A DNA stretch of 64,000 nt from Leptidea sinapis (GCF_905404315.1 NC_066292.1:10664001-10728000); one strand, 5' to 3'; positions 1 through 11,955 are shown, counted from the stretch's first letter. Numbers and translations are program-made. Notes: generated from the sequence alone by a model not told the origin.

Positions 1-43
1 TAAAATTTAAGTTATGTTCATGTATGAAATGTTGGTGTTACAG

Positions 44-148
44 GTATGTACGGCGAGATAAAACAGGCCGCGTCTCAATCGCCGTCGAGCAACGACACGC
101 TCTCCAGCTTTGGACCTCGAATAAACGATACGCACTACGGAACCACTG
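44..148 (+). CDS. WH2-motif protein, exon (5'-most seen)
   Basis: Exon after a TTACAG acceptor, ending at a G|GTCAGT donor. It starts with two bases completing a codon, then reads MYGEIKQAASQ and ends NDTHYGTTG with one base over. The reading is polar and Ser/Thr-rich with no recognisable fold. The end phase (1) fits the next exon at 2120. The upstream part of the gene lies before the window. The exon opens with GTATGT, which itself resembles a donor, so the acceptor position rests mainly on phase agreement. Confidence 0.75.
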
Positions 149-2119
149 GTCAGTAATTAATTGTCTGGCTACAAAAAAAATACCGGCTAACGTTAGAATA
201 CACAGAGAACTTTATATTGGGTATAAGTAACAGGTATTAAAATGTCACCGGTATAAGTAACAGGTATTAAAATGTCACCGGTATAAGTAACAGGTTTTAA
301 AATGTCACCGGTATAAGTAACAGGTTTTAAAATGTCACTGGTTGTCACTGTGACAAGATATCAAAAATAACAGGTATAAAAAACGACTGATATTTGAGTA
401 ACAGCTGTTACTGCCCACTGGTTACTGATAGGAGTATTTAGTAACAATTAGTATTTTGTCACAGCTATTATTATGTAGTTTGTAGGTATGTTATATTATT
501 TTAATTTAATATTAAAATAGTTATGGCTCAGCTCTTCTTTTAAATGTGGTATAAGAAAAATCCTGTTATTGACTACTGATTTTTTTTTATTTCTGTAATT
601 TTTCGTATTCGTATTTATCCATAGCTATTTTGTACCTACAACAGCATAATACGGCTCAAAACTCCGTACGGAAAAACCTATATTGATTATTTGAAATTAC
701 CTACCACTTAAATAATCTAGTAGCTAGAACCTAACATCAATATTCTTTAATTATTTGTAAAATAAGGGCAAATTTTAATAATGAAGGTAATAGGTTAGAA
801 TCATTGTTAAAGCATTTATTCAACAAATGTACGAATAATAATTAGTAGTATTATATGAGAAGGTATTACGTAATACGTATAGATGGCGCTAACAAGTAAC
901 ACCAAACAAGAAAAATATATAGTCCAGTACAGTAGCTAGTATATCACAGGTAGTATTAAACTAGTATTTTGTAACAGGTATTTGTCACTGTTACTTTTGA
1001 GTCACAGTCATACCTAGTATTGCATTTTGCCTAGTACGCCTCAAGCTCAACTTTAATCACTGGTCAGTTCTTGTTGTAGAATAAATTCTACATATTGTAA
1101 TAGCAATCTTATTTGAAATTAATATTTTATGTGATTCGCGTATTTTAATTGTGTTTAAGGCCATTACAGCCGTTCAAAAATTGCCAGCACGGTCGGTATT
1201 TCACGACCACGCGGCGGGGTATTGGTAAAGTTTTCAACTAGCAATAATCGCACCTCGGATTAACCTCATTGGTTACGATATTGCCTCTGCGCAAAGTTAA
1301 TCTGTCTTGCATTTCTCAGAGACACCCGACGTTGTCTGAAAAAATTCTCTCAGTGCGTGTTAGTAGTTGCCTAGCGCCACCTAGCGTCGTCCGGCAAAGT
1401 TGAGGTTCAGTTCTTATTCAGTACTACTACTGTCCTAAGCTAGTTTTAACTTTATCAGTTTTAAGATCTCAAACAAATTTATTAATTGTTAATAACTTTA
1501 AATTAAATGATTAATTATTCAATTAAGCGACTGCTATTTACTACTGAATTAATTAATATATTACTGGTTGAGCCCGTTTAAATAGGAGAGTGCTTAACCA
1601 TGTGTCTTATATAGGTGTCTTGGTATTTGTTTAAGGTTTTTGTCCTTTTGCTTTTGTTTTTATTTTAACTTCCAGCTCCGGTCACATACGGAGTATTGCA
1701 CTTATTTCTCGCCTGGCGTTCCACACTATCAGCTCGAACTAATTAATTTGACTTTAATTATTTGCAACACTGGAGCTGCTTGTCATCTTCGCACGACATA
1801 CGACTTAGTGGGAATTTTTTTTTGTTCATTAAACTGTATTACAATAAAATTTATTAATTAAATATTCTGGAGGTGGTCGCTCCATTCCTAAGATGTAGTA
1901 TCATTGTTTATTTCTTGGAGTTACCATTATATGTTATTTTTTATGCAGACCTTTTGCTAATTCACCAACTGTCATGGCCATTGGCGATAATTCGTACGCC
2001 TCCCGACTTGGTCCTTTAAAAAGTAATTTATATAACTACTATTACGTAAGAGTTGTTCTTGCTGATACTGGATACTTAACATACGTAACTTCATTTTGCT
2101 CTGACATTTTGTTTGACAG
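149..2119. other. Intron of the WH2-motif gene, no other gene seen
   Basis: AT-rich intron. Apart from the tandem repeat at 221-340 and a weak reverse-strand resemblance to a LINE stop-codon region near 1862-1910 (GGTCGCTCCATTCC), nothing coding is supported. Short open frames here lack splice context or codon character. Confidence 0.6.
221..340. repeat. 30-bp tandem repeat, four copies
   Basis: Four consecutive 30-bp units, each GTATAAGTAA CAGGTATTAA AATGTCACCG with few changes (the last two have CAGGTTTTAA, the last ends CACTG). They begin about 70 bases inside the intron after the exon ending at 148. Each unit contains a CAG|GT string. Confidence 0.95.
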
Positions 2120-2221
2120 GTGTCAAGATGGAAGACAAACGTCAGTCGGAGGGCATATACGCGTCACCCACGACGCGCCACTCGGCCAGATCGCACAGCG
2201 CAGACAGGCATCGTCCTCAAC
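2120..2221 (+). CDS. WH2-motif protein, exon
   Basis: Exon between a TTTGACAG acceptor and a C|GTATGT donor. In the phase left by the previous exon it reads VKMEDKRQSEGIYASP, then an Arg/His/Ser-rich run ending RSHSADRHRPQ. Low complexity and basic, probably disordered. Phase 1 at both ends, so it is symmetrical and could be skipped without a frameshift. Confidence 0.85.
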
Positions 2222-3324
2222 GTATGTATGCTTTATAAGGTTACCTCATTCATAACTAACAAGTATCTCACTCAACAGTGCTTTACTGAATCTGAAATAG
2301 TCACCGGCTGATTTGATCACATGCAGCGAGCAACGAGGATCCAATAGGTACTCTGTGAACGTCTCGACCGCTTGGCGTTTCGTAAAGAAGTCTCTTTCAA
2401 TATTGCACCGTTTGCCACAAACAATTATTCCCACTATCCAAGTGGCGTTTAGCTATATTGTGGTTTTCCCAGCACATTCCTCACATACGTGCTCATCTAG
2501 CCGAATCTCTATATCTGTGCACAGACTGGGACTCGAAATCTCGAGCGATTGCCAATTCCACGTTCATTTGGAATGCAACGCCAAATTGGCTTGGAAGAAG
2601 CTGGCAGTTATAGAGAGCACGGTGATACTTCAGACCGGCCTACATTCCAGCGTATATAGAGTATATCGCGTGAGATTCCTGCTCCCCAATTCCACGACAC
2701 CCAACAAATTATCATTCCTACCATCTGGATGTGTGAAGTTCGTTTACAGTGCGGTTTTCCAGAAATGTCTTCCACGTACGTGTGGAATGAGTGCGGTAAA
2801 CTAGTGCGGTGTTTCTGGGGTGATACGACATGGGTTCCTTCAGAAAAGTGCATACACCTTTCTAAAGGGCCGGCAACGCTCCTGTGATTCCTCTAGTGTT
2901 GCAAGAGATGTGGGCAGCGGTGATTACTTAACATCAGGTGACCCGGACGCTCGTTTGTCCTGCTCTTAAAAAATTCTCATGCTGAAGAAATCTTTTTAGA
3001 AGTGAAGTTTAGACGACTATCAAAATTTTTATATAAATTTGATCACTTAAAATTATGATTCTTACACTGAGAATGGTTTGAATTAAACGGAACTTGCTTG
3101 GACCCTAAGTTATCGCGCACGTGTACATACATCCTACTAATATCTTCCCTTCTTGGCGTGCATCTGTACAGAATGGGATGTCGCTATGCCAACTAAATGG
3201 CTGACAGGGTTGCCTTCATGTTTCAGTATGACAACTACTTCAACATTTTATTGAGGTAGAACCGTTAGTTGTGAGTCCATCGGCCAACCACTAGTATGTT
3301 ATATGTCCCCATGTCCTCCAACAG
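2222..3324. other. Intron of the WH2-motif gene
   Basis: Holds the LINE tail at 2700-2985. The open frame from 2313 lies mostly in repeat-like DNA and is not supported as a gene. Nothing else is recognised. Confidence 0.6.
2700..2985 (+). mobile_element. LINE 3' fragment (end of reverse-transcriptase ORF)
   Basis: Intronic degenerate LINE tail. With frameshifts the + strand can be read as VWNE, YDMGSFRKRVH, LKGRQRSCD, SSVARDVGSGDYL and TSGDPDARLS, a C-terminal signature of non-LTR retrotransposon ORF2 that I recognise from insect LINEs. The same tail appears at 11820 and, more decayed, at 39030. Stops and frameshifts show it is dead. Confidence 0.7.
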
Positions 3325-3432
3325 CGAGCGGCCTCATCGCCAGCCTGAGTGCCCGCCTCACTCCGCAGCTCTCTCCTCGCACCACTCGTAGGACCCTCTC
3401 CCCTATATCTGCCAGCCCTGACACTCACAAGG
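3325..3432 (+). CDS. WH2-motif protein, exon
   Basis: Exon after CCAACAG and before G|GTAAGT. In phase it reads SGLIASLSARLTPQLSP followed by RTTRRTLSPISASPDTHK. Ser/Arg/Pro-rich with several SP dipeptides, so probably a disordered region with possible proline-directed phosphorylation sites (inference). Phase 1 at both ends. Confidence 0.85.
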
Positions 3433-3480
3433 GTAAGTTACATATACTTAGTAATCTATATAGTAGTTATTGATTTGACG

Positions 3481-3811
3481 ACCGATATAGCTGAATGGTT
3501 GGTGACCCTGACTACTAAGCTAGAGGTCCCGGGTTCGAATCCCGGTAGGAGCAATCATTTATGTGATGAATGGATGTTTGTTTCCGAGTTATGCATGTTT
3601 ATATTTATTTATATACGTTTAAGTAAGTATAATGTACTAGCTGACCCGATAGACATTGTTCTGTTTATAATAAACAAAAAAACTCTTGCGGGTGAAATCC
3701 GTTCTATGCTGACCTCTACTCAGTGAAAATAATATTCCTACCAAATTTCAAGTCTTTAGCTCTAATGATTCCAGAGATATCGTGATGAGTGACTATATAT
3801 GTGGAAATCTC

Positions 3812-3842
<31 letters not shown>

Positions 3843-3905
3843 CTTGCACCTATAGTATATATATGCTATGCCTAGTTTGGGGCAAGATAATTTATGTAAA
3901 ATGTA
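3481..3905 (+). mobile_element. tRNA-derived SINE interrupted by a second repeat
   Basis: The head has a Pol III A-box-like TATAGCTGAATGGTT and B-box GGGTTCGAATCCCGG inside a 5-bp T-stem. The body (TGTTTGTTTCCGAGTTATGCA) continues to about 3637. A foreign segment follows, and the SINE tail resumes near 3838 (GTCTTGCACC then GGGGCAAGATAATTT). A fuller reverse copy at 34440-34735 shows how head and tail join when uninterrupted. Confidence 0.75.
3637..3838 (-). mobile_element. GGGTCAGCTAG-ended repeat inserted in the SINE
   Basis: Begins CTAGCTGACCCGATAGACAT, the reverse complement of the shared end of the repeats at 30430-30755 and 49935-50115, and runs to a (TA)n tract at about 3813-3839. It splits the SINE body from its tail. 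The family resembles abundant Helitron-like or non-autonomous repeats of Lepidoptera (inference); no transposase is present. Confidence 0.6.
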
Positions 3906-4680
3906 AAAAATAATAGAAAAAAAATAGCATTGAAAATATTGATGTATGTTATGAATTCTACAACTGCTAGACCGATTGTGATGGAATTTTCAGGCAATCT
4001 TTAGAGCCTAGCAAGAGTCCCTTTGGAATTTTTTAACGATTGAGTTAGAATATTTTTTTCTGCTTTTGCCGCAATGTCGCTACAAATATTTAAATAATAA
4101 TTAGATTGTTTCTTTACAATCCTTAACGCAAGTCAGTATATTAGTGATTCTCTTCTCTTGATTGAAGATTTTTTTAAACCTCTGATTTACCAACAAGTCC
4201 CGCGCGCCCGCAGTTGGAACTTGCTGAACTGTTTTGGCGCCAAGCCCGGTGCCGCCACTTGTAACGTGTTACCCACTTGTGTTTATAATACTCGAAGTGT
4301 CATTAGGGAGCTTAAGCGTTTGCTTGGAGCTGACTCCATTTAAAGGCCGCTAACTAACATCCGATATATAAGAAAAGATTATTTAGAATCATGATGTTAT
4401 GTCATCTGTTAATCGATTTTGAATCTGCATTTCAATATATCAATTATTATGTATTCATTTCCACAACAATATAGTGTAGAAAATGCCTAACATTCATACC
4501 AAAACATACCAAAACGTCATCGAATAGATTGATTGAAAAAAATGATCACCACATCGTTTGACTGGTTGTTCAAAAGCAGAAAATGGATTAAAATATTAAA
4601 ATCAGATCGCCAATTTACGATTTCGATTTAATATAGAAATTTCTGTAATTTCAAGTATTGTTTAACATTGCGTGTAGCAG

Positions 4681-4799
4681 TACCCAGTGCGGTGCAACCT
4701 GCCTTCCTGGACAAACTGTCGGCGACCATCCAGAACCAACGGAGACACATCACCGAGCGAGCGACCAACGTGCGCGACCGTATCAACGCACACGCGCAG
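4681..4799 (+). CDS. WH2-motif protein, exon
   Basis: Exon after GTGTAGCAG. Completed by one base from the previous exon it reads PSAVQPAFLDKLSATIQNQR, then RHITERATNVRDRINAHAQ. It is polar and heptad-like, so probably helical. The donor is CAG|GTCACT, a GT site lacking the usual purine at +3, but the phase (0) joins perfectly to the last exon. Confidence 0.85.
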
Positions 4800-5673
4800 G
4801 TCACTCTTTAAATACTACATTCCACACACAAACAATCTTTGCAATGAGTCTGTGCGCGCTGAACATTGATATTTGATTGTTAATTAATATATTATATATT
4901 TTAAATATGTCTATATTTCTGCTAATTATGTTTGCTGCTATTTGATGCTGTGTACACACGGTGGTGTTCTGCAGCCGCAGCAGTTTTTATCATGGACATG
5001 TACAAAGGAGCCTCCCACTGATGGGAGTTTGTACAGGATGCCGGCTAGATTATGGGTACCACAATGGCGCCTATTTCTGCCGTAAAGCATTAATGTTAAA
5101 CATTAGTGTTTCGGTCTGAAGAGCGCTAGTTAGTGAAACTACTGGGAAAATGAGATTTAACATCTTATGTCTCAAGGTGACGAGCGCAGTTGTAGTGCCG
5201 CTCAGAATTTTTGGGGTTTTTCAAGAAACCTGAGCGGCACTGCATTGTAATGGGCAGGGCGTATCAATTTCCATCAGCTGAAAGTCCTGCTCGTCTCGTC
5301 CCTTATTTTTATAAAATAATAAAAAAAAAACATGTTTTTGTTGCAAATTAATATATATTGTACCCGAGGCTTAATAATTATAATACCTACCGTTGCACTT
5401 TCACTAAAATTATTTAGATCAACACTATTCATAGGTACACATATCGGCAACGCCATATTATTTAATACAATATACGTATATGTTTGAACACACCTGAATA
5501 CGACTACAAATGTAATCATTTATTCATAACTTTAATACAAACGTTTACATACAATACTTTACTTACTTTAATATAATACAACTACATATAAGCAAACTTA
5601 TTTACATTCTTATTAACAATAGATGTTAAGCAGTTTTTTTTCATTACTTAATATATTATTTTTTCCTTATCAG
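4800..5673. other. Last intron of the WH2-motif gene
   Basis: Dominated by a reverse copy of the dispersed hairpin-core repeat (4999-5318). The rest is AT-rich without recognised features. Confidence 0.6.
4999..5318 (-). mobile_element. Dispersed ~310-bp hairpin-core element, copy 1
   Basis: Near full-length reverse copy. One end is CAAAGGAGCCTCCCACT, the other CTCGTCTCGTCCCTTATTTT. The core has inverted arms (GTGCCGCTCA and TGAGCGGCAC) around a spacer of about 25 bp. There is no open frame. Eleven further full or partial copies occur in the window. Confidence 0.85.
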
Positions 5674-5781
5674 CCGGATCCTCGTGTGTGCCACACTTCT
5701 CTCATGGAGCAAATAAAGCGCGGAGCCACTCTACGGCGGAATAAGTACTGCAATGATAGATCAGCGCCAAAGATACGATAA
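5674..5781 (+). CDS. WH2-motif protein, terminal exon with stop
   Basis: Terminal exon after a CCTTATCAG acceptor. It reads PDPRVCHTSLMEQIKRGATL, then RRNKYCNDRSAPKIR and TAA. The string LMEQIKRGATLRR fits the WH2 pattern (amphipathic helix, then L-[RK]-[RK]), and NDRSAP follows the motif in several WH2 proteins such as WIP/verprolin. WH2 motifs bind monomeric actin, so this is probably a cytoskeletal regulator acting in the cytoplasm. Which family (MIM/MTSS, espin/forked, WIP or another) cannot be settled from this tail. An AATAAA lies near 6150, about 370 bases downstream. Confidence 0.85.
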   Translation, partial: PDPRVCHTSLMEQIKRGATLRRNKYCNDRSAPKIR

Positions 5782-6755
5782 TTGACTCTATTGTGTACAC
5801 ATGAGAGGCTATAGTGGCATGTTCATAAGTATTTCATTTATTTTCATCACAATTGCATTATTAAAAAATATTCATATGGGAGAGCTTCTAACAAACTATT
5901 CTAATAGTTTGGCCGCGTGGTCAATCAAGGATATTTACATAATTATTCTGCTTTGATTTTCCAACTTCCAACTATTATCTATGGCAAACATTGTTTTTTT
6001 TATTAGATCGTTTTTTTATTTTGATTTTCTTATCATGGCATCTATTAATTTTTTTTAAATCATATACAAAAATATTGTAATATAGTATGTTATAAATTAA
6101 TTATTTGTTTTATCTCATTTAATATTTATTTATGTGTGATATAAATGTCGAATAAAGCTACCATAGCCTCTTATAAGAGTAAAACTAGCGAAGTTAGACA
6201 GGTCTTGGATAGGAATGTCACTTGTTCGTTTATTTAAGTTCGTATTTGTAACTGAAATGATTAAAAAAATTATATTGTTTATTTCTTTCTGTGACAGTTG
6301 TCCTTCATTATTGATAATAAAGATTATTTGTACTCCTTTAATACAATTTCTATTACTTTCCTTTGTTTGTAAAATACTAAATAACAACTTTGATTTGTTT
6401 AACTGTGTGTTATGTACATGGCGCTATAATTGGGTATTTTTTTTTTTATTATAAAATAATATTAATATAATGATGTATACTGAAAATAAAATTAAAATCA
6501 AACAAAGCAATTAAAATATTCATTTAAACTCTTGGAGTAAGGAGTCTGCTATTACTATCTCACCTAACAAAATTTTGTATAGAGCTCTACTATGGCAAAA
6601 CTAAGATAAGAATATGACGTCACAATTTATTAGGGCTGTCTCTGTCTAGTGAGAAATATTACATTTCTTTACATCTTTTTTTGTTATTACATCGATTGCA
6701 TTAGTTTTTTCAACATTTTATTTGCTTTTAAATCTAGTTTAAAAAATGACTTAAA

Positions 6756-6995
6756 TTCAAATTCAAATAGTTTTATTCAAAATAGGATGTGAAATCACTT
6801 ATTATAAGTCAAAAACTACCACCCATTCCAAAAAGAACGCTTCCGACTTGAGAAGAATGGGCTCAACAAACTCAGCGGGATTTTTTTTCATCAAAAAATA
6901 TGTTTACAAAGTAATATTGTACAATTAAACTTATTATTTAATAGCCCGAGGGCGGTCGCTCCATTCCCAATCTGTGGAATCACATAAAAATCAAT
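6756..6995 (-). mobile_element. LINE 3' end (same family as 23536-24690)
   Basis: Reverse-strand LINE tail. It starts with AAATTCAAATTCAAATAG (the TTTGAA-repeat terminus), followed by the conserved 3' UTR string CCACCCATTCCAAAA and the stop-codon region around GGCGGTCGCTCCATTCC. This is severe 5' truncation, as expected for target-primed integration. Confidence 0.8.
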
Positions 6996-9900
6996 ATTTT
7001 GATTTGAGTATAATGCCCAATTATAGGGGCCGAGCCGAAGTGCTGGTACGCTATTGGCGGATGTGACATGTACCGATAGTATAACAAACACAATTAATGT
7101 ATTCCGTCTATTTTTAAGATACTTGATAAGTGTTCTCAGTTCAGCAGTGTTGATAGCAGCCTATTTCAATATGTTTGATTGTAAATTTAATATGACATTA
7201 CAATATCTTTTCATGATCATCATTATGTAAAATGTTAGTATCATTGCCAAATGTACGATAGTATTAAGAGTGTTATGTATTTAAGTAACTATTTCATTCT
7301 TTCTACGTTTGTTAAATGTTTTTTAGCAAGTATCGTCAAAATTTTTGATCTATTTTATGTACCTATTCTAAAAAAAAATCCTCGAATGACCTAATTACTT
7401 ATAATGTCCCCATTACGTCTTAGTTACAAAGTTTGCATGAAAATTGTATATAAATTAATTAATTTCTATAATAATTGAAGTAAGTCGGTTGATAATTAGC
7501 CACGTTTCATTGGTATCTGTTCAATAATTTCTGCATTAGAGCAAAAGCAATAAACATTCCTCCGTTTGATAATACGTATTTGTTCAATTAGTGGTAATGC
7601 TTCCTGTATAATATATAACACAACTTCATATTTATGTCTATATTATTAAACTTCATACTTTCTCTTAACATAAGTGTTTCCGGTCGTAAAGCAGAGACAG
7701 TTTCGGCATTAACCTACCTTTGTCTGTATTTAAAAAAAATATACAACTTCGCTGGGAGATGGAAGTATTACAAGTACCGAAAATCATCAATTTATAATAT
7801 ACCATCGAAAATTATGTCTACAATACCTACTGTTTTATTTTATCGCGCAATTTTTAAATATTATCAATACCTACCCAGGTCGATACTGAAATAGAAAGAG
7901 AATTGTACCCGATTGACAAGGATAGCTTGTAAAGGTCAATGACCGAAATTCTCTCTGCTGAGCGTCGACAGTATTAAGGCTGCATGTACAATTAAATTGA
8001 CGTCCAATTGCTTAGGGAAGAAAGATCTCTTTTGTACGAACGTTAGCTTTTTCATGACTTTTGAGTAAGTACTATGTAAATGTTGTAGAAACTATAGGAA
8101 ATATTAATTGTAAGACATAATTGGATGTTCTTCAATGTTTTAACAAACAGTTCACAACTTTTAATGTAAGTACCTGCTAAGGATTATTGAACCTACTAAA
8201 AATTTTGATTTTGAAAATCTATCTAAAACTATTGTAATTTGACCTTTTTGCTCATTTTGGGAAATTATTTATGAGAACGCGTTGATAAAAATGTAACATA
8301 TCTTATCGTATAGAAATTTTAAACATCAAACATATCGAATAATGACTGAGGATTATTATTATTTCGTCGTTAAAAACTTGGTCCTATTACCGTTTTATTA
8401 ACGTGATCAAATAAGGATCTGAGATAATTTATACGTCTAGAAAGAGCTTCTTGCCCCTAGACTACCGATTAAAACTGGCCTGGTGTATTACCTCAGTGTG
8501 CCTGACAAGCTGCGTCTTACACTCGCGATTTGGATACCACTTTGTGTTAGTGTGCGTGCATTGCTGAAAATAGAGGTTAACTGTTAACCTCAATTTTTTC
8601 AGAGCTGTCACAGTCCATCTAGACGTATAAATGATGACAGCTTAGTCGTAACACTAGTTTTTTTGAACAGGCCAATAAACATTATCCATGAGCTGAAATT
8701 GTGAAACGGAGCTTGTTTTTTAACACTTTTTTCAATAATCTATATTCTCTTTCAATCTAATAATATGTTATGGTATGCCATTACTGTATAAACATTTGCC
8801 GTTGTGTAATTGTAAAGTACGGACATTTTTAGTGTTTATTCCACTTAACTTACAGCTTATAAATAGATATTATAGAATATTGCAATAAATTATGATTGAG
8901 TTAAATCGTCTCATAATTTTATTTCATTGTTTATGGGTACTATAACAATATCGTAATTATTTTGATTATAGTAAATGCTTGGCAGTTTAGATATTTCAGT
9001 GTGCTTTCAATAATTGTGTTAATTCCAATAATATATTTAACAATATTAAATGTAGAAAGAGTAATAAGTATATATAATATAATCGTAAATAAATGTATTA
9101 ATTTTAAGGTGATTTTAAATGTGCTAGAACTATAAGCAATAACTATGCATACGTTTAGAAAAGCATATCTCATTTGGAGTTTATAATTGGCGGCCATGAA
9201 TGGCACCTATTTTGTCTAACAGTTTCATAATTATTATTGCCAGAATATTTATATGATGTTTTCTTTTTTAAATAGCTTTTATATCCTTTTTTTGAAAGCG
9301 TAGCTAGAGATGTTATAAGTCAGGCTGTAAAGTTATTATTTTTTACGTGAATTATAATAGATATACTAATTTAATGGAATCGCTCGTTCCTTTAAAGTAT
9401 CGTATGTTTTTAATTATTTCAAGCCTCGTACATTTTAGAATAAACTGTACTGATGGTGGTTAGGTGTGTAATTTATTAGTAATACAAAGCTACATATCTA
9501 TGTATACATATTTCAATGGTGATTGTGTTTCTGTGCTTCGGTGTATTTTTATGTTGATATTGTAGAGTTGACGAGAAAGTGAAATTAAGTTGACAATCTT
9601 TTGTTAGTCGGGATTAACTGACGCATAACGTAGGTTGTGTATTATGGATTATGACTTCGATATAACAGCACTAAAGCGTCCATACGATAGTGAGAGGGGA
9701 AAAAGTGGGTCGGGAGGGGAAACAATCATTCCTTTCGGGTCTCGAGACAAGTTTGTCATATTGTACTCTGTAGTTATAGCTTCATCCAAAAGGATAAATC
9801 CGTTACGTTTTTTATACCTACATAAAATATATCAATATGCAGACGTTTGTACTTTGTACCAAATAACTTCTATAATCGTGCAGTATTTTCTTTTTACATA

Positions 9901-10384
9901 GTTTTTATTACAATTTTTTCATATTTCAAATATTGTTTCATTTTAAAGACGTTCAATCGAACTTAATTCGCTTTCTCGTTGTGCAACTGTTCTGTCTATG
10001 TATAATCGATCTTTATCTGTGTAATGTTTGAGACAGTAAAATGAGGGTAGCCCGATATTTGGTTACGGTAATGTTTGAGAATTAATGGATCGATTTGAAA
10101 TAAATAATTTAATATTGTAATTATTTTTGTTTTATTTTATTATACTCTTATCAAGTCACCTCCGATCAATCGGCGTTGTTTTTTTGGTGTTGCCTAAGGA
10201 TGGAGAGAATCTTCATTCCTTCTATCGAATACAAGGGAATGTTCGGAGTTACATAAGGTATACGTAAAAAAAAGAGAAATTTCACTTAACTCACAACCAG
10301 GCGTTTCGCAAGAAACTTTTTGCATCGAATTCGAATATTTTATTAAGACCTGATAACCCACTAGGCTCCTAACACCTTAATGTT

Positions 10385-10505
10385 TGCAATCCAAACTATG
10401 CACTCAACCAACTGAGGTGAGTGGGCGCGGGTACTGATTGCTCATTGGTCAGGTATTGATCAAAATATATCTTAAACAATCGCTACTGGCTACTGTGGAT
10501 TTATG
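10385..10505 (+). repeat. Dispersed repeat, copy in inverse orientation at 35810
   Basis: Shares CAACCAACTGAGGTGAG, GATTGGTCAGGTA-like and CTACTGGCTACTGTG strings with the reverse strand of 35810-35945. Short, non-coding. Confidence 0.7.
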
Positions 10506-10605
10506 ACGTCTATGTGTTTTAAGGTTGGAAGTATACTTCAAAGTACGGCAAGGCATCTCTTGGGCCCTCTGAATTCCAATGCGCCTGTTTTTTTAAATTC
10601 CATCA

Positions 10606-11030
10606 CGTGGGCCCCGTGGCCTGTTTAAGTACCACTGGGCAGGCTGTTCCATATGTTTGACAGCAAATTTTTTGTGCTTATTATTTAAAGCGCCACTCGC
10701 GAGCGTCCAAAGAACTAATTTTGACGTATAATAGATTGAAATGGCTGCGAGAGAAGCGTATAGTACTCTAAAGTGTTTTTAGTATCATTGCATTTTGAAT
10801 TAATTTCGATCGTTTTCCGTGTTATTTATACTTCAGGAATCAGCGTTATAAAGTACACATTTTTTTAAATAGTTTTCCTTACGATGTTTGTTTAGCTGAG
10901 GTTGTCATCACTAGTTTTAGTACCGCAGACTCTCGCTACATGGCCTTCAGCGCCAAAATAGCGAATATCAAACAGGCACAAAAGAACTTTGACAGCCGCC
11001 AGTCCAGTGGTATATAGTAGAGATCAGTGG
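10606..11030 (+). repeat. ~420-bp dispersed repeat, inverse copy at 25948
   Basis: Matches the reverse strand of 25948-26345 over nearly its whole length, including TTTGACAGCAAATTTTTTGT, CGTTTTCCGTGTTATTTATA and CAGTCCAGTGG. No long open frame. Probably a non-autonomous element. Confidence 0.75.
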
Positions 11031-11529
11031 GTGGGCCTCTTTCCTGTTTACCTTCGCTATTATAAAAATCGGGACATCAAAAATATGACAATTCCTCGTT
11101 ACCGGTATTGTGGTGCGCGAACAATTGGAGTGAATAACGTCCTGGCAATCAATTATAAATAATAATAATAATATATAACCCCTTGAGAATAGGATGATTG
11201 AAATAAAACTTAATACCTTTCTGCTATAATATTATATTAAAAGAAAATCAGTCTTATAGGGAACATAGGCTTAGAATAAATTTAACAAATTAACTAATAA
11301 TTAAAACGTGGTTTTAGAACTATCTGTAGGCCGAACTTGTTCCTGTAACAAATATTTACTTTTTAATAAAATTTCAAACTAATTAAAATACGGGTTCTTC
11401 GCTGGGAGCATTGCATGTTTTTCGCAATGCACAAAAATAATTATTACTCCTACAAAAACTGTATAGAAATTGAACAGCATAATAACAGTTTTTTACTCAA
11501 AATTGATTCATTTGGAGCATTTGAATTAA

Positions 11530-11612
11530 AACACTACTACCGCTTTGGAAACAAATGGCGCTCCCAGAGTGAAGAAACGGCGCAAGAAACTCTTCCGGCA
11601 TTGTTATTTTAA
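11530..11612 (+). mobile_element. LINE 3' UTR fragment
   Basis: Contains CTACTACCGCTTTGGAAACA and AATGGCGCTCCCAGAG, also present at 23185-23235. It ends in TTGTTATTTTAAAATA. A short tail of a non-LTR element. Confidence 0.5.
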
Positions 11613-11819
11613 AATATACGAAACTGCACTATGTCAGTGCTATAAAACATATATCTATAATCGGCTGCCTGACCGTATAGAATATAGATATTCTGAGTAA
11701 GTACCTACTAGGTAGAGTAGGTACTAAGATTTGCAGTAGAGTTAATTAAACCTTTAAGTTTATTTTTGTAGATAACGTCTAAACACGGCAGGGGCTCTAT
11801 AATAATAATTGAATTAATC

Positions 11820-11955
11820 GCGACGATACGACATGGGTACCTTAAAAAAAGCGCGTACACCTTCCTTAAAGGCTGGCAATGCTCCTGTGATATCTCTGGT
11901 GTTGCAAGAGAGTGTGGGCGGCACACCAGGTGACCTCCTCCTCCTTTTTCCATAA
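11820..11955 (+). mobile_element. LINE 3' tail fragment
   Basis: Same tail as 2800-2985: GATACGACATGGGTACCTT, then GTTGCAAGAGAGTGTGGGCG and CCATAAAAAA. It encodes remnants of the ORF2 C-terminus with stops. Confidence 0.75.

Larger units (their letters stand above)
3433..4680. other. Intron of the WH2-motif gene
   Basis: Contains the interrupted SINE (3481-3905). The remaining 3906-4680 is AT-rich with no recognised feature. Confidence 0.6.

Noticed and set aside
2313..2804. 163-codon + strand open frame
   Set aside because: It overlaps LINE-tail DNA, is in a different frame from the recognisable LINE protein and has no domain character.
3484..3556. Candidate tRNA gene
   Set aside because: A and B boxes are present but cloverleaf stems other than the T-arm do not form, and the sequence continues into a repeat tail shared with 34440-34735: a SINE.
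7870..8000. Open reverse-strand segment considered as the missing last Dscam-like exon (ends QYRPG-stop)
   Set aside because: Phase does not fit the exon ending at 13955, and there is no Dscam C-terminal motif.
9635..9901. 88-codon + strand open frame with an Asp/Arg/Gly-rich start
   Set aside because: No splice or homology support, and it ends in AT-rich low-complexity sequence.
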